From Cesiribacter andamanensis AMV16 (lineage in GTDB: Bacteria; Bacteroidota; Bacteroidia; Cytophagales; Cyclobacteriaceae): a stretch of DNA of 40,030 nucleotides. This document shows positions 1-8,681 of the stretch, in pieces. Every line of letters starts with the position of its first letter. The stretch's first letter is position 1. The notes under the pieces were generated by a model. It was not told the origin of the DNA. It ran no database searches and was given only the letters and a program-made list of their open reading frames with translations. Both the position numbers and the translations under genes were made by a program. The stretch lies in NCBI RefSeq assembly GCF_000348925.1, contig NZ_AODQ01000032.1, positions 1-40,030 of the forward strand. Direction: 5' to 3'.

Positions 1-380
1 TAGGCTAGGGTAAAGTTCAATACTTCTCCCCCCTGCGCGGCCGATCCCTCCAGCCAGCTGGCCAATATAGTCTGATAGGCCCAGTATTTGTCCTCTTCTG
101 TAAAAGTAGAATCCAGGGGCATGCATTTCTGTGCCGGATCAAGAGGGAGTTTTCGGGCGATGTTTTTCAGATCTGCCTGCTGCACGTCCTTTTTAAAGGA
201 AAGCCAGTAATTGACCAGCAGCAGGCTATCCTCTGTTCGGGAGTAGCTGACAGAGGGCAGGGTTACTGCTTTTGCCTTCCAGGCCTCTTCAGCCCCGCCT
301 TCGGCTCGCCTGCTCTGATTGGCACAGCCTGCACCGAGCAGCATCAGCAGCCCTGTCATCAGGAAAATGGGGGTTTTCAT
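1..380 (-). CDS. Putative lipoprotein, C-terminus beyond window edge
   Basis: The reverse strand is open from an ATG at 380 to the left edge, giving 126 codons without a stop. The N-terminus has a short hydrophobic stretch ending in a lipobox (LLGAGC, Cys at about residue 19), so the product is probably exported and lipid-anchored. The visible mature part is hydrophilic and contains the stretch SYSRTEDSLLLVNYW. I do not recognise the family. The gene runs away from the neighbouring M48 protease gene in the same direction, separated by that gene's terminator. Partial: the stop is outside the window. Confidence 0.6.
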   Translation of the reverse strand, partial: MKTPIFLMTGLLMLLGAGCANQSRRAEGGAEEAWKAKAVTLPSVSYSRTEDSLLLVNYWLSFKKDVQQADLKNIARKLPLDPAQKCMPLDSTFTEEDKYWAYQTILASWLEGSAAQGGEVLNFTLA

Positions 381-550
381 GCTGCAAAATAGACAATCCA
401 GCTGCGGTTCCACACAGCTTGTCATTAATGTTTCCTTAAAAAGAGGCTGGGCCAACTATTAATTCAACCATAGCTGTAAAAACGCATACCCCCTGCTCCC
501 CTGTACACCAGCACCCTACACCCTTCTACCATCCCCGACTGCCCTACCAC

Positions 551-582
551 AAAAAAATCCGCTGCCAGAACCGGCAGCGGAT
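551..582 (-). terminator. Rho-independent terminator of the M48 protease gene
   Basis: A perfect 10-bp inverted repeat (ATCCGCTGCC / GGCAGCGGAT, 557-566 and 573-582) with a 6-nt loop is followed on the reverse strand by a run of seven T. It lies about 30 bp past the stop codon at 611. Confidence 0.85.
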
Positions 583-610
583 ACTTGAATGTGTATAGAT
601 AACTAACTTA

Positions 611-1429
611 TTATTGCCTTCCGGTAGTCTGTTGATATACCTTCACCGCCTCGGGCATCCACTGGTTCAGCTGCTTGATGCGGGTGTCCGGATGGGGGTG
701 TGTGCTTAGAAATACCGGCGGAGAAGCCCCACCGCTCTTGGCCTGCATGCGCTCCCAGAACTTGGGGGCCTCCCGCGGGTCGTAGCCGGCGCGGGCCATA
801 AAGATCAGGCCCAGGCGATCGGCTTCCGATTCCATGTCCCGGGCATAGGGCAGCATAACCCCCACCTGAGCGCCGGCGCCAAAGGCGGCCATGGCCAGTT
901 GCTGTACGGCCTGGGGCCGCTGCGAAAGGGCCGAAGCCAGCGTTTGTCCGGCAAACTGGGCAGCCAGTCCCTGCGACATGCGCTCACTGCCATGCTTGGC
1001 AATGGCATGGGCCACCTCATGCCCCATGACTACGGCAACCCCGGTTTCATTTTGGGTAATAGGCATGATGCCTTCATAAAAGGCTACCTTGCCGCCAGGC
1101 ATGGCCCAGGCATTCACCTGGTCTTCGGCTATTACATTGAACTCCCACTGGAAGCCCTGCACATTATCCTGCTGGCCAATCTCCTGCATGTACTGCTCTA
1201 CCGCTTTAGAGATGCGGCCACCCACTGTACGTACCTGGCTGATGTACTTCTGGTTGGTAGACAGCTTGCTTTCGGACATTACCTGCCGGTACTGGTCAAA
1301 GCTCATGGGCAGGATCTGGCTATCGGGCACCAGGGCCAGCTGCCGCCGCCCGGTAAGGGGCACAGTAGAACAACTGCTCACCACCGCCAGCCCCAGGGCC
1401 ATAATCAGAGAAAAAAAGGGAATCTTCAT
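611..1429 (-). CDS. M48-family zinc metalloprotease lipoprotein
   Basis: 272 residues. The signal peptide ends in a lipobox (VVSSC, Cys20), so it is likely anchored in the membrane facing the periplasm. The zinc site is clear: H137-E-x-x-H141 within GHEVAHAIAKH, and the third ligand Glu202 in the ESEAD motif. The C-terminal STHPHPDTRIKQL stretch is typical of the BepA/LoiP-like M48 proteins that degrade or help assemble misfolded outer-membrane proteins; that role is inferred from the family. There is no C-terminal TPR domain as in BepA, so it resembles LoiP or stand-alone M48 proteins more. Monocistronic, with its own terminator and divergent from the FAH-family gene. Confidence 0.93.
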   Translation of the reverse strand: MKIPFFSLIMALGLAVVSSCSTVPLTGRRQLALVPDSQILPMSFDQYRQVMSESKLSTNQKYISQVRTVGGRISKAVEQYMQEIGQQDNVQGFQWEFNVIAEDQVNAWAMPGGKVAFYEGIMPITQNETGVAVVMGHEVAHAIAKHGSERMSQGLAAQFAGQTLASALSQRPQAVQQLAMAAFGAGAQVGVMLPYARDMESEADRLGLIFMARAGYDPREAPKFWERMQAKSGGASPPVFLSTHPHPDTRIKQLNQWMPEAVKVYQQTTGRQ

Positions 1430-1564
1430 GATCTGTTTATCTTGTTTTGCTTTAAAATTAAACGGCTATTGCGTAAAATGTTTACAGAAGGGGCAGGCGT
1501 ACCTTATCCCCTTTTTTTAGATATTTGCACCTACTCTATACGTGATTATCAAAAAACCTGCCAA

Positions 1565-2173
1565 ATGAAGATTTTTGGAATTGGCCGCAATTATGCCGAG
1601 CACATAAAAGAACTGGGCAACGAGCGTCCCGAGGAGCCGGTGATCTTTCTAAAACCCGATACGGCCCTGCTCAAAGATAATCAACCTTTTTATTATCCCG
1701 ATTTTTCATCCGATGTGCATTTCGAAGTAGAAATTGTATTGCGCATCAGCCGGGAAGGCAAGCACCTGGAAGAAAAGTTTGCCCATAAGTATTACGATGC
1801 CATCGGCATTGGAATCGATTTTACCGCCCGGGACCTGCAGCAAAAAGCCAAGCAAAAAGGCCTGCCCTGGGCCCTGGCCAAGGGCTTTAACGGTTCTGCC
1901 CCCGTATCGGGCTTTTTGCCAAAGGAGGGGTTTGATCTGCAAAACCTGCACTTTGGCCTGCAGGTGAACGGCGAGCTGCGCCAGCAGGGCACCACCAGCC
2001 ACATGATCTTTAGTTTTGATTACCTGGTAGCATACTTAAGCCGGTATTTTACGTTAAAAAAAGGAGATCTGATCTTCACCGGAACTCCCGAAGGCGTAGG
2101 GCCGGTTAAACAAGGTGATCGCCTTACGGCATTTATAGAAAAACAAACCCTCTTAGACTTTGAAGTTAAATAG
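1565..2173 (+). CDS. Fumarylacetoacetate hydrolase (FAH)-family protein
   Basis: 202 residues beginning MKIFGIGRNYAEHI, a start characteristic of the short FAHD1-like branch of the FAH family. These enzymes hydrolyse acylpyruvates or decarboxylate oxaloacetate using a divalent metal. The metal-binding pattern is visible: the two Glu of FEVEIVL and the Asp of GIDFTARD, plus the late GDLIFTGTPEGVGPV loop. The reading frame is open far upstream of this ATG, but that part is antisense to the M48 gene and unlike the family, so the ATG at 1565 is chosen. The last 14 nt overlap the M23 peptidase gene. The exact substrate cannot be told from sequence. Confidence 0.9.
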   Translation: MKIFGIGRNYAEHIKELGNERPEEPVIFLKPDTALLKDNQPFYYPDFSSDVHFEVEIVLRISREGKHLEEKFAHKYYDAIGIGIDFTARDLQQKAKQKGLPWALAKGFNGSAPVSGFLPKEGFDLQNLHFGLQVNGELRQQGTTSHMIFSFDYLVAYLSRYFTLKKGDLIFTGTPEGVGPVKQGDRLTAFIEKQTLLDFEVK

Positions 2174-4082
2174 CGTAGCGCTACTGCTGCTGGTGGCCAT
2201 CTGCCTACCCCTGCTCCTGTCGGCACAGGGGCCCAAATCCAAAGAAACCACCCCCAAAGGCTATTACATCTTTCCGGTGCAACCCGGGCTGCCCAATGCC
2301 CTCTCGGGCACCATGGGTGAGCTGCGCACCGGCCACTTCCATGGCGGCCTTGATATCCGCACCGGTGGGGTTACCGGCTACCCCATTCATGCCACGGCCG
2401 ATGGCTACGTAAGCCGTGTAAAAGTTAGCACCAGCGGCTACGGCAACGTGATTTACCTGGCCCACCCCAACGGCACTACCTCCGTTTATGCCCACCTTGA
2501 GAACTTTGAGCCCCGGCTGGCCGCCTGGGTGCGGGCACAGCAATACCGCGACAAAACTTTTGAAATTGAGCTTTTTCCCGAGCAAAACCAGTTCTCCTAC
2601 AAGCAGCGGGATGTGATTGGCAATGGTGGCAACAGCGGCTCCTCCGGCGGGCCGCACCTGCACTTTGAGATCCGCGATGCCAACCAGCATGCCCTTAACC
2701 CCCTGGAGTTTGGCTTTGAAGAGATCCGGGACAACATCCCCCCCTACCTGCACAAACTAGCCCTGGAATCCAAGGGAGCCGGCAGCCGCATTGGCCATGA
2801 GTTTGGCCGCTTTGAATACAAGCCCGTGCTGCAGGGAGGCCATTACAAACTAAGCGGTGCCCCCATACCCGCCTGGGGCAACATTGGCGTAGAGATCTCG
2901 GCCATTGACAAGCTAAACGGCTCCGACTTCAACAATGGCTTTCCCCTGGTAGAAATGCTGGTAAATGGCCAGTTGGTATGGGGCCACAATGTCAATAAAT
3001 TTTCCTTTGACATCACCCGTCACATTGAAGTGCATACCCATTACGGCGTGCGCAAGCGTACCGGCAACAAGTTTATGCGCCTTTACAAGGTAGATGGCAA
3101 CGAGCTGAGCTTTTACCGCGCCGGCCCAACCCAGGGCATGATTGTGGTAGATACTCCCGATTCTATCTATAATGTGCTGCTGAAGCTTACCGACAGCCAC
3201 GGCAATGTGCGGGAAATGGCCTTTCAGCTAAAGGGCGAACAGCCCCGCAGCGAACTTGCCCAGCTGGCCAATGCGCCAGGCACAGGCTATGAACTCTATG
3301 AAAATCTGCTGCAGTTCTCGGGTCCCTATCAAAAAGGCAGCCCAGCCCCGGCAGTGGTCTGGGCCAACCGCCGCCAGTTTGAGCTGGAGCCCGCCTATAC
3401 CGGCGGCAACCGGGCGGTGTACCTCTGGGACATGCGCCTGGGCCTGCCCGATTCGGCCATTACCGGCGGCAGCCGGCGCAGCTTTACGTTTAAGGCCACT
3501 GTTCCCAGCCAGATGGCGTTTAACCTCTACCTGCCCGAGATGGACCTCACCTTTCCTAAGAATTCTCTTTTTGATACCCTATATTTGGAGACCGATTACC
3601 GGCAGGCCGCAAACAGCGAAATATTTACCATCAGCGAAGATGTGCACCCCCTGTTTACGCACATAACGGCCAGCCTGAAGCCCCAGCTGGCCTATGAGCA
3701 ACGGGATAAAACGCATGTGTATGAGATAAAAGGAAAGAACAGCTGGGGGTGGGCCGGCGGCGAATGGCAGGGCGACAAGATCACCTTCCGTACCCGCACC
3801 CTGGGCCAGTACACCCTGCTAACAGACAATACGCCGCCGCAGATACGGCCCATACGGGTCAATAGCAGCAGCCTGGCTTTTCGCATCTCCGACGAGCTGT
3901 CGGGCATCAGAAGTTTTGAGGTGCTGGTAGAGGGAGAATGGCTACTGATGAACTACGACCACAAAAGAGCCCTTATCTGGTCAGAGCGGCTGGATGAGAA
4001 CAAACCCCTCAAAGGGGCCGTGGAAGTGCGGGTGAAGGACATGGCGGGCAATGAGCAAGTCTATACGACCAAAATACCATAA
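2160..4082 (+). CDS. Exported M23-family (LytM-type) peptidase
   Basis: 640 residues from a TTG start inside the end of the FAH gene. This start gives a proper signal peptide (MKLNS then a hydrophobic run ending LLLSAQ). The M23 domain is near residues 45-175: the H61-x3-D65 zinc ligands in HGGLDIRT, His112 in YAHLE and the H166-L-H168 motif after GNSGSSGG, so it looks catalytically intact. The remaining 460 or so residues are a beta-rich extension of unknown function. The family cleaves peptide crosslinks in peptidoglycan or glycine-rich substrates in the periplasm. It is followed by bcp after 4 nt, suggesting one transcript with the FAH gene and the downstream genes. Confidence 0.93.
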   Translation: MKLNSVALLLLVAICLPLLLSAQGPKSKETTPKGYYIFPVQPGLPNALSGTMGELRTGHFHGGLDIRTGGVTGYPIHATADGYVSRVKVSTSGYGNVIYLAHPNGTTSVYAHLENFEPRLAAWVRAQQYRDKTFEIELFPEQNQFSYKQRDVIGNGGNSGSSGGPHLHFEIRDANQHALNPLEFGFEEIRDNIPPYLHKLALESKGAGSRIGHEFGRFEYKPVLQGGHYKLSGAPIPAWGNIGVEISAIDKLNGSDFNNGFPLVEMLVNGQLVWGHNVNKFSFDITRHIEVHTHYGVRKRTGNKFMRLYKVDGNELSFYRAGPTQGMIVVDTPDSIYNVLLKLTDSHGNVREMAFQLKGEQPRSELAQLANAPGTGYELYENLLQFSGPYQKGSPAPAVVWANRRQFELEPAYTGGNRAVYLWDMRLGLPDSAITGGSRRSFTFKATVPSQMAFNLYLPEMDLTFPKNSLFDTLYLETDYRQAANSEIFTISEDVHPLFTHITASLKPQLAYEQRDKTHVYEIKGKNSWGWAGGEWQGDKITFRTRTLGQYTLLTDNTPPQIRPIRVNSSSLAFRISDELSGIRSFEVLVEGEWLLMNYDHKRALIWSERLDENKPLKGAVEVRVKDMAGNEQVYTTKIP

Positions 4083-4086
4083 ACCT

Positions 4087-4536
4087 ATGAAGCTCGAAAA
4101 AGGGCAGCAAGCACCCGATTTTACAGGCAAAGATCAGAACGGAAACACCATACGCCTGAATGACTACCGCGGTAAAAAAGTGATCCTTTATTTTTATCCT
4201 AAAGACGACACCCCCGGCTGCACCGCACAGGCCTGCGACCTGCGCGATAATTATCAGCTCCTGCAAGGCAGGGGATACGAAGTGCTGGGCATCAGCTCCG
4301 ACAGCCCGGCCTCTCACCAGAAATTCATCGGCAAATATGAGCTCCCCTTTACCCTGATCGCCGACGAAGACAAGAGTATCCACGAACAGTTTGGCACCTG
4401 GGTAGAGAAGTCGATGTACGGCCGCAAGTACATGGGCACCGCCCGGGTAACCTTTGTCATAGATGAAAACGGCACAATCGAAGACATCATTGAAAAGGTA
4501 AAGACCAAAGAACATACCGCACAAATCGTTAAATAA
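4087..4536 (+). CDS. bcp: Thioredoxin-dependent thiol peroxidase (Bcp/PrxQ)
   Basis: 149 residues, the usual length for atypical 2-Cys peroxiredoxins of the BCP/PrxQ group. The peroxidatic Cys45 lies in DDTPGCTAQAC and the resolving Cys50 is five residues later, as in E. coli Bcp. The enzyme reduces hydrogen peroxide and organic peroxides in the cytoplasm with thioredoxin as electron donor. The open frame extends 36 nt further upstream into the M23 gene, but the ATG at 4087 gives the canonical MKLEKGQQAPDF start. It sits 4 nt after the M23 peptidase stop and 13 nt before the transketolase N-terminal subunit gene. Confidence 0.96.
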   Translation: MKLEKGQQAPDFTGKDQNGNTIRLNDYRGKKVILYFYPKDDTPGCTAQACDLRDNYQLLQGRGYEVLGISSDSPASHQKFIGKYELPFTLIADEDKSIHEQFGTWVEKSMYGRKYMGTARVTFVIDENGTIEDIIEKVKTKEHTAQIVK

Positions 4537-4549
4537 CCCCCTCCCAGAC

Positions 4550-5401
4550 ATGACCCCTAAACCAGATTTTGATCAACTCCGTAACGTGGCCACCCAGGTG
4601 CGCCGTGATGTGCTGCGCATGGTACATGCCGTGCAGTCTGGCCATCCGGGCGGCTCGCTGGGCTGCGCCGATTACTTTACCGCCCTGTATTTTCATGTGC
4701 TGGAGCTTAAGAAAGGCTTTAACATGACCGGCGAGGGCGAAGACCTGTTCTTCCTGAGCAATGGCCACATCTCACCGGTTTGGTACTCCACCCTGGCCCG
4801 CAAGGGGTATTTTGAGGTAAGTGAACTGGCTACCTTCCGCAAGATCAACAGCCGCCTGCAGGGTCATCCCGCTACGGAAGAAGGTCTGGAAGGCATACGC
4901 GTTGCCTCCGGCTCGCTGGGCCAGGGGCTGTCGGTAGCGCTGGGCGCCGCTCAAGCCAAAAAACTCAACGGCGACAAGCACCATGTATATGTGCTGATGG
5001 GCGATGGCGAGCAGCAGGAAGGCCAGATCTGGGAAGCTGCCATGTATGCCGCCCACCACCAGGTAGACAATATCATAGCCGCCGTAGACTGCAACAACCA
5101 GCAGATTGATGGCACTATCCGGGATGTGATGGACCTGCTGGACCTGGGCAAAAAATGGGAAGCCTTTGGCTGGGCTGTGGTAAACTGCAATGGCAACGAC
5201 ATGGAAGACCTGATCCGCCAGCTGGCCTATGCCAAAACCCTCAGCGGCAAAGGCAAGCCGGTGATCATCATGATGCAAACGGTTATGGGCAGCGGGGTTG
5301 ATTTTATGGAAAACAGCCATACCTGGCATGGCGTAGCCCCAAGCGATGAGCAGCTGAAAAAAGCCCTCGCCCAGCTGGATGAAACGCTTGGAGATTATTG
5401 A
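4550..5401 (+). CDS. Transketolase, N-terminal (TPP pyrophosphate-binding) subunit
   Basis: 283 residues corresponding to the first domain of transketolase. The thiamine-pyrophosphate motif starts at G151-D-G153 (MGDGEQQEG) and ends at the CNN near residue 182; SGHPGGSLG near residue 32 is also diagnostic. The other half of the enzyme is the next gene, 63 nt downstream. Split transketolases are known in archaea, many Firmicutes and Bacteroidota; the two chains assemble into the active enzyme, which exchanges two-carbon ketol units in the non-oxidative pentose phosphate pathway. Dihydroxyacetone synthase or DXP synthase are less likely given the separate subunits and motifs. Confidence 0.95.
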   Translation: MTPKPDFDQLRNVATQVRRDVLRMVHAVQSGHPGGSLGCADYFTALYFHVLELKKGFNMTGEGEDLFFLSNGHISPVWYSTLARKGYFEVSELATFRKINSRLQGHPATEEGLEGIRVASGSLGQGLSVALGAAQAKKLNGDKHHVYVLMGDGEQQEGQIWEAAMYAAHHQVDNIIAAVDCNNQQIDGTIRDVMDLLDLGKKWEAFGWAVVNCNGNDMEDLIRQLAYAKTLSGKGKPVIIMMQTVMGSGVDFMENSHTWHGVAPSDEQLKKALAQLDETLGDY

Positions 5402-5464
5402 TACGCAGCTCAGTAACCGTATACAGCCGTCTCCAATTTAATTCCCCCCTAACCCACATTCCTA

Positions 5465-6424
5465 ATGAGTCTTAAATATACCTATACCGAAAAAAAAGAT
5501 ACCCGCTCCGGCTTTGGCGCAGGCCTGCTGGAAGTGGCCCGCAAAAATCCCGATGTGGTAGGCCTGTGCGCCGACCTTACCGGCTCCCTTAAAATGGATG
5601 CCTTTCAGAAAGAATTCCCCGAACGTTTCTTTCAGGTAGGCATTGCCGAAGCCAACATGATTGGCCTGGCAGCTGGCATGGCCACCGGTGGCAAAATTCC
5701 CTATACCGGCACTTTTGCCAACTTCTCCACCGGACGGGTCTATGATCAGATCCGCCAGTCGGTGGCCTACAGCGGCAAAAATGTGAAAATATGCGCCTCT
5801 CATGCCGGCCTTACCCTGGGTGAAGACGGCGCCACGCACCAGATTCTGGAAGATGTGGGCATGATGCGCATGCTGCCGCACATGACGGTGATCAACCCCT
5901 GTGATTACAACCAGACCAAAGCTGCCACCATTGCCATTGCCGACCATGAGGGTCCGGTATACCTGCGCTTTGGCCGCCCCAAGTACCCGGTATTTATTCC
6001 GGAAGACATGCCCTTTGTGATCGGTAAGGCCATTACCCTCATAGAGGGCAGCGATGTGAGCATTTTTGCCACCGGACACCTGGTGTGGCATGCCATTGAG
6101 GCCGAAGCGGCCCTGCGGGAAAAGGGCATTAAGGCCGAGGTGATCAACATTCACACCATTAAGCCGCTGGACGTAGATGCTATCCTGGCCAGTGTGCAAA
6201 AAACAGGCTGCGCCGTATCGGCCGAGGAGCACCAGCTCAATGGCGGACTGGGCGATGCCGTGGCCCAGACGCTGAGCCGCAACGCTCCTGCACCCCTGGA
6301 GATGGTGGGTGTAAACGACAGTTTTGGCGAAAGCGGCGTGCCCGAGCAGCTGATGGAAAAATACGGTCTCAGCACCCAAAGCATCATCGATGCGGCCATG
6401 CGTGCTGTTGAGCGCAAGAAGTAA
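5465..6424 (+). CDS. Transketolase, C-terminal (pyrimidine-binding) subunit
   Basis: 319 residues matching the second and third domains of transketolase. The catalytic Glu62 that activates the thiamine ring is in VGIAEANMIGLAAGMA, and the conserved GEDGATHQ loop lies near residues 119-126. The C-terminal third (from about residue 190, beginning near GSDVSIFATGHLV) is the regulatory or ketol-acid-type domain. It works with the N-terminal subunit encoded just upstream in the pentose phosphate pathway. The gene is closed by a strong terminator 19 nt past the stop, which ends this co-directional run. Confidence 0.95.
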   Translation: MSLKYTYTEKKDTRSGFGAGLLEVARKNPDVVGLCADLTGSLKMDAFQKEFPERFFQVGIAEANMIGLAAGMATGGKIPYTGTFANFSTGRVYDQIRQSVAYSGKNVKICASHAGLTLGEDGATHQILEDVGMMRMLPHMTVINPCDYNQTKAATIAIADHEGPVYLRFGRPKYPVFIPEDMPFVIGKAITLIEGSDVSIFATGHLVWHAIEAEAALREKGIKAEVINIHTIKPLDVDAILASVQKTGCAVSAEEHQLNGGLGDAVAQTLSRNAPAPLEMVGVNDSFGESGVPEQLMEKYGLSTQSIIDAAMRAVERKK

Positions 6425-6442
6425 GTACAGCTTACCCCCAAA

Positions 6443-6475
6443 AAAAGAAACCGGCCCTCTCAGCCGGTTTCTTTT
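6443..6475 (+). terminator. Rho-independent terminator after the transketolase genes
   Basis: The inverted repeat AAAAGAAACCGGC / GCCGGTTTCTTTT (13 bp) has a 7-nt loop and a T-rich 3' side. The A-rich 5' side means it could also stop transcription of the convergent OmpA/PD40 gene, which has no terminator of its own. Confidence 0.9.
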
Positions 6476-6543
6476 ATTTAGCTCCAAGCATATTAATCAA
6501 GCATATCTGTTTAGTAGATACTCATGAGTATATACACAGGCCC

Positions 6544-8193
6544 TTAGCGTACCCAGCGAATCACCAATTCCACCCGCCTGTTCTTTCTGCGGTTGGCCTC
6601 AGTATCATTATCAGCAAGGGGTTCCTGGCTGCCCAGGGCCAGGGTCTCCAGTCGGCTGGCAGCAATGCCCCGGCTGCGAAAATACGCCTGCAGATTGGTG
6701 ACCCGCTGGCGAGCTACGCGCTCATTGGCCTCAGGGGTACCAACTTCATCCGTATGCCCGATCAGCTGCAGGCTCAGGCGGGGGCGCTGTTGCAGTACAT
6801 TGCCAATACTCCGCAGCCTGGGCAGGTAGCGGGAGGTAGCGTATACCCCATTAAAGTCATACTCCAGATTTTCCACCAGTTTAAACTCCACTGTATCGCC
6901 CTGTTGGCGGATCAGGAGCGGCTGGCCGGGCAGCTGTTTGTGCAGATAACGCCGCAGCTCTTCAGCCTCGGGTGAAAGGGTATTGACCTCCGCTGAGGGC
7001 CGGAAATCGGCAAAGCGGGACCTGGCAGCCCCTTCAGCCCCCATACGGCTGGTATCGGTTGCGGCCAGTGCGGGTATAGTAACTGCACTGCTATCGGGCT
7101 GGTCGGTAGTGGGGTCGCTGCCAGCCAGCCCCTCTGCCACATAGCCGGGCCATCCCTCAAAGCTTACCCCCTCAAAATTGCGGGTGCGCCCCTGAGGATT
7201 TACCCGGTAATTGCCGGAGGCCATAATGCTGCGAATGGTTTTACTGTCCAGCTGCACCAGCAGTGGCCCGTTAATGGCTGTAAAATCGTCGGGGAGCTCG
7301 GCCCGCACAATATCCCTGTTCTCCTGCTTGGGGTTCTGGGAGGTATAGTAAATGTAATTGAAGTCGTCGGTTATGCTAAAGTAGCTTTCGTCAAAGGCCG
7401 TGTTGATGGAAGGCCCCAGATTTACCGGAGCCGACCAGCGCCGCCAGCTGTCATCCAGCCGCACACTCACAAAGATATCGCCAGCCCCCTGCCCCCCATG
7501 GCCATACGAGCAGAAAAAGAGCGAGCGCCCATCGGAACCCAGAAAGGGGGCAAAGTCTGCTTCGGGGGTATTGATGGAGGGGCCCAGGTTAAAAGGGGTG
7601 CCCCAGCCGCCATAGCCATCCGGCAGGCTTATGTACAGATCCTGCCCGCCATAGGTCTCCTCCCCCTCAACGGCCAGTAGCAGCACCTGATGCCGAAACG
7701 ACAGAAAATAATCGGCATACTCATTCAGGTTTACATAGTTTTGGATAGTAAGTGGTTCAGGACGGCTCCAGCCCTGGGCGGTACGCCGGCTGCGAACCAG
7801 GGCAGCATCGGTGGTGCGGCGGTACACATTGAAGAAAACCCCTTCGGTGCCATCGGCATTTACAGAGGCCAGCGCATTGCGTCCCCTGTTGTTAAGCACC
7901 GGCCCCAGGTTTTGCGGGGCAGACCAGCGGCCGCTGGCTTCAGAATACTGGCTCACCCAGATATCCTGATAATCCCGTGCACCACCGGCATTGTCCGGAT
8001 GATTGCGCCGGCCAAAAAAGAGTGTGCTGCCATCGCCCGAGATCATGGGCCGCACCTCCATGTACTTGCTGTTTACCCCTGTGAGTACCTCTTTGGGATA
8101 GGGCTGCTCCTCTTTGGTCTGTGGCTGCTGGGCACAGAGGCTATAGGAAAGAACCAACAGAACAGCAACTATGAAGAAAGTTATTCTGGTCAT
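6544..8193 (-). CDS. OmpA-family outer-membrane protein with PD40/WD40-like propeller
   Basis: 549 residues. The frame is open 90 nt further upstream, but the ATG at 8193 gives a clean signal peptide (MTRITFFIVAVLLVLSYSLCAQ) and is preferred. Residues from about 40 to 310 hold PD40-type repeats with recurring NLGPxxNT and DIW/DIFVS elements, probably a TolB-like propeller. The last 130 or so residues are an OmpA C-terminal domain with the peptidoglycan-binding Asp in GHTDEVG and the Arg 15 residues later (ANERVARQR). The architecture is common in Bacteroidota, where some relatives (PorE-like) link T9SS or gliding machinery to peptidoglycan. This one lacks an obvious TPR region, so a PorE role is not claimed. 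Confidence 0.92.
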   Translation of the reverse strand: MTRITFFIVAVLLVLSYSLCAQQPQTKEEQPYPKEVLTGVNSKYMEVRPMISGDGSTLFFGRRNHPDNAGGARDYQDIWVSQYSEASGRWSAPQNLGPVLNNRGRNALASVNADGTEGVFFNVYRRTTDAALVRSRRTAQGWSRPEPLTIQNYVNLNEYADYFLSFRHQVLLLAVEGEETYGGQDLYISLPDGYGGWGTPFNLGPSINTPEADFAPFLGSDGRSLFFCSYGHGGQGAGDIFVSVRLDDSWRRWSAPVNLGPSINTAFDESYFSITDDFNYIYYTSQNPKQENRDIVRAELPDDFTAINGPLLVQLDSKTIRSIMASGNYRVNPQGRTRNFEGVSFEGWPGYVAEGLAGSDPTTDQPDSSAVTIPALAATDTSRMGAEGAARSRFADFRPSAEVNTLSPEAEELRRYLHKQLPGQPLLIRQQGDTVEFKLVENLEYDFNGVYATSRYLPRLRSIGNVLQQRPRLSLQLIGHTDEVGTPEANERVARQRVTNLQAYFRSRGIAASRLETLALGSQEPLADNDTEANRRKNRRVELVIRWVR

Positions 8194-8368
8194 GGCAGGC
8201 AGAAAATGTGCGCTAAAAAATGCCTTTAGGGGGGGTAAAAAAATAGAGTTATCCCCTGCTTGAGCACTGAAAATATAAGCCAATATAAAAAGATATAGGC
8301 AAACAAATTAGCAGGCTCCTAAAATTTTGGTCTGGCAGCGCTCCCCTCCTACCAGCTGGCCGGCCTTT

Positions 8369-8545
8369 TCAGGGCTGCAGCTGCAGCTTGGTTTTCAGCC
8401 GAAAGCGCCCCTCTGGTGCTTTGTGATCTTCCTTGATGGAAAGGCGGCTCAGGTTCATTTCCTGTTGCTGTGCCATCTGGATGAGCTGCCGGGCAGCCTC
8501 CAGCCAGCTGATATCGCTGGTCGCTCGAATCTTTAGTTTTTTCAT
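8369..8545 (-). CDS. Small hypothetical protein, 58 residues
   Basis: An ATG at 8545 opens a 58-codon frame to a TGA at 8369. The product begins MKKLKIRATSDISWLEAAR and is basic and probably helical in its first half, with a KTKLQLQP tail. It fills most of the otherwise empty 490-bp space between the OmpA gene and the first App1 gene. There is no recognised family, signal peptide or membrane segment. Support is moderate: the composition looks protein-like and it starts with ATG-AAA-AAA like many real genes, but the frame is short. Confidence 0.5.
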   Translation of the reverse strand: MKKLKIRATSDISWLEAARQLIQMAQQQEMNLSRLSIKEDHKAPEGRFRLKTKLQLQP

Positions 8546-8681
8546 AAAAAGAAGAGGAATAGTGATGGATAGCGTTTTGTATTCTAACGGTTAGCCTACA
8601 AAGAAGTTGAGGCTAGGCAGCAGTTTTTGTAGAAATCAGCTCTGAAGCAAACAAATTGGCCTTTTTGCCCCTTTTAAGAAG

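Noticed and set aside
899-1564. Upstream extension of the FAH-family frame
   Set aside because: The extra 222 codons are antisense to the M48 protease gene and unlike any FAH protein; the ATG at 1565 matches the family start.
2160-4082. M23 peptidase as a bacteriocin or toxin
   Set aside because: It lacks an immunity gene or secretion-linked partner; housekeeping cell-wall function fits its operon with bcp and transketolase better.
5462-6487. A 341-codon open frame antisense to the transketolase C-terminal subunit
   Set aside because: It mirrors a clearly recognisable enzyme gene, its product is His/Gly/Val-rich with no family features, and such long antisense frames arise from the codon bias of this GC-rich genome.
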